Source of the DNA: Bacteroidales bacterium
GTDB lineage: Bacteria > Bacteroidota > Bacteroidia > Bacteroidales > Muribaculaceae
NCBI GenBank assembly: GCA_900769345.1
Contig: CAAGGJ010000069.1
Location: 1-8,883 of the forward strand
Direction: 5' to 3'
Length of the DNA stretch: 8,883 bases
Shown here: positions 7,927 through 8,883 of the stretch, one piece after another
How positions within the stretch are numbered: position 1 is the stretch's first letter
Layout: each line of letters opens with the position of its first letter
Made by a program: the position numbers and the translations under genes
Notes under the pieces: generated by a model
Database searches by the model: none
What the model was told of the DNA's origin: nothing
Seen by the model: only the letters and a program-made list of their open reading frames with translations

Positions 7927-8664
7927 TTATTCTTCCGGTTCCAAAAAAGCACTCGGCACATAAGCAGAGGCTACGGTCAGCAAGCCGTCTATGATTACTG
8001 CCACTCGCTGCTGCCCATGATAGCGGGCCACTTTGCCCACCACTCCCTTAAAAATTCCGTCTATTATGCGCACCGATTGTCCCGCCTTAAACTTCTGTAC
8101 ATCAGCAGGCACAAAAAGTATATCCTCAGCTTCAGAGGCACATATTATTTTCAGACTTTTGATTTGATTGTCGGGTACTATGAGTGGTTCTTTTAGAATT
8201 TGCCTTCCTTCATGGTAATGGCGATAATAAAAGCGCAAGTACGGCAGGTTGATGTTATCATATACATACGACTTTATCACCTCTTCTGTCCCCCTTGCAA
8301 AGAACATATTGGGCAGTCGCGACTCTTCTATAGTTTTACGTTTACCGTTTACAATTTTTGTAGTAATGATTGTGGGATAATATGCCTCCACATTCTTATC
8401 TACCAAGTAATCATAGGCTTTCTTTTCTCGCCCATAGGTTACTCGCAAGGCATACCAATGCTCCTTGGGTGGCAAATCCACTTTCTTCTGCCCCGATTCG
8501 GTTGCCAACCGGGTATAATTGGTGGACACCCCTGTATCTGAATTCTCAGCCGATAATGGCATCCGAACTTCGGGGAGGGCATCGGGGATAAGCCCGACGC
8601 TGGGAGGTCTTTCACCGCCTCCTTGGGTATCTACATCACCAGATATTTGCTTCGCAAGATTCAT
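7927..8664 (-). CDS. UpxY-like NusG-family transcription antiterminator heading the T6SS operon
   Basis: This 245-residue protein belongs to the specialised NusG paralogues of Bacteroidales whose prototype, UpxY, lets RNA polymerase read through the leader of its own capsule operon. The NGN domain runs from about residue 69 (HWYALRVTYGREKKAYDYL, then YYPTI) through NMFFARGTEEVIKSYVYD, LPYLRFYYRHYHEG and KEPLIVPDNQ. A KOW domain follows at about 190-225 (FKAGQSVRIIDGIFKGVVGKV, split by RYHGQQRVAVIIDG), ending AYVPSAFLEPEE. A polar, Gly/Pro-rich extension of about 66 residues precedes the NGN domain. The ATG at 8664 is used here; M35 (ATG at 8562) is an alternative. The gene is followed after 21 bases by tssH, and its leader holds a terminator-like hairpin. 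By analogy it should bind elongating polymerase and promote transcription of the operon below. That target is inference; the family call is firm. Confidence 0.93.
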   Translation of the reverse strand: MNLAKQISGDVDTQGGGERPPSVGLIPDALPEVRMPLSAENSDTGVSTNYTRLATESGQKKVDLPPKEHWYALRVTYGREKKAYDYLVDKNVEAYYPTIITTKIVNGKRKTIEESRLPNMFFARGTEEVIKSYVYDNINLPYLRFYYRHYHEGRQILKEPLIVPDNQIKSLKIICASEAEDILFVPADVQKFKAGQSVRIIDGIFKGVVGKVARYHGQQRVAVIIDGLLTVASAYVPSAFLEPEE

Positions 8665-8679
8665 ATCGATGACCTAACC

Positions 8680-8844
8680 TTATTCTAGACAGAACTCAGT
8701 TATGGACATAAAAAAGACGTGAGATCGTTTGTTGTCTATCCCACGCACCGAGGCTCTTGCATTGCCCAATCCAGTTGAACAGACAACGCCAGAGCCCACG
8801 CCGGACTTCTTGTAAAAGTTCATTTGCGCTGATTTCCAGTACAT
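8680..8844 (-). CDS. Possible 54-residue leader ORF (weak)
   Basis: An ATG at 8844 opens 54 codons ending in TAA at 8680-8682, 15 bases before the antiterminator start. The peptide begins MYWKSAQMNFYKKSGVGSG, has two Cys, a GLGNARASVRG segment and a hydrophobic VFFM patch near the end. There is no strong ribosome site, and I know no family for it. The terminator-like hairpin and both inverted repeats lie inside it, so it may be a translated leader peptide whose reading alters the RNA fold, or simply a chance open frame in a structured leader. I lean towards chance, given its length and lack of recognisable features. Confidence 0.2.
   Translation of the reverse strand: MYWKSAQMNFYKKSGVGSGVVCSTGLGNARASVRGIDNKRSHVFFMSITEFCLE
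8710..8746 (-). terminator. Possible leader terminator (attenuator) upstream of the antiterminator gene
   Basis: Read on the transcribed minus strand, CGTGGGAT (8745-8738) can pair with ATCTCACG (8725-8718). This gives 8 pairs including one G-U, extendable by a further G-U pair. The loop is 12 bases and the stem is followed after TC by six T residues (8715-8710). This is the form of an intrinsic terminator. It lies about 45 bases upstream of the antiterminator start codon, where a premature stop overcome by an UpxY-type factor would make sense. The stem is only moderately stable and the function is untested. Confidence 0.45.
8731..8797 (-). repeat. Two interleaved inverted repeats in the leader
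   Basis: GTTGTCT at 8731-8737 is matched by AGACAAC at 8781-8787, and GGCTCT at 8752-8757 by AGAGCC at 8791-8796 (a seventh pair is a G-U in the RNA). The order A-B-A'-B' means both stems together would form a pseudoknot; otherwise they are alternative folds. The 8731-8737 arm also falls in the loop of the terminator-like hairpin, so folding of one could affect the other. The heptamer CCCACGC is also directly repeated at 8740-8746 and 8795-8801. The repeats are seen directly; a switching role is inference. Confidence 0.45.
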
Positions 8845-8883
8845 AGCGCCTGCTTTATTTCCTTACTGATACCTTTATGTTCC

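Noticed and set aside
8731..8787. Invertible promoter element bounded by inverted repeats
   Set aside because: The repeats are only 7 bases and 43 bases apart, too short and close for known Bacteroidales promoter inversions, and no promoter motif lies between them.
8665..8883. Bacteroides-type promoter (TAnnTTTG with an upstream TTTG) before the antiterminator
   Set aside because: I found no convincing match on the minus strand here; the promoter may lie beyond the right edge.

Overview
The window looks like Bacteroidota DNA, most likely from the order Bacteroidales. Three things support this. The structural proteins belong to the divergent Bacteroidetes branch of type VI secretion (T6SS subtype iii). 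The first gene is a UpxY-like NusG paralogue. Most start codons are preceded by A/T-rich leaders rather than clear Shine-Dalgarno sites. I cannot assign a genus or one of the published Bacteroidales T6SS architectures from the sequence alone.

All convincing genes are on the minus strand, so transcription runs from the right edge to the left. In order they are: a structured untranslated leader (about 8665-8883); a UpxY/NusG-type antiterminator (7927-8664); the AAA+ sheath-recycling ATPase TssH/ClpV (5659-7905); sheath small subunit TssB (5087-5545); sheath large subunit TssC (3666-5069); two divergent Hcp tube proteins (3223-3627 and 2695-3132); the VgrG/TssI spike (655-2679); and a partial unrecognised gene running off the left edge (1-621), in the place where spike-linked adaptors or effectors are often found. 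Gaps between genes are only 15-113 bases, and I see no convincing terminator or promoter inside the cluster, so it reads as one operon.

The genes form one machine. TssB and TssC build the contractile sheath around an Hcp tube capped by VgrG, and TssH takes spent sheath apart. Baseplate and membrane-complex genes (TssE, F, G, K and the Bacteroidetes-specific TssN-R set), and any PAAR tip protein, are not in this window and would have to lie to the left or elsewhere.

The points most worth a second look are: (1) an antiterminator-family gene heading a T6SS operon, preceded by a leader with a terminator-like hairpin, two interleaved inverted repeats and a possible 54-residue ORF; (2) a TssH whose first ATPase ring has lost its Walker B catalytic glutamate and its usual arginine finger and which has almost no middle domain; (3) two adjacent dissimilar Hcp genes separated by a strong hairpin; and (4) the unrecognised helical protein after VgrG. 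No gene-free stretch exceeds 300 bases.
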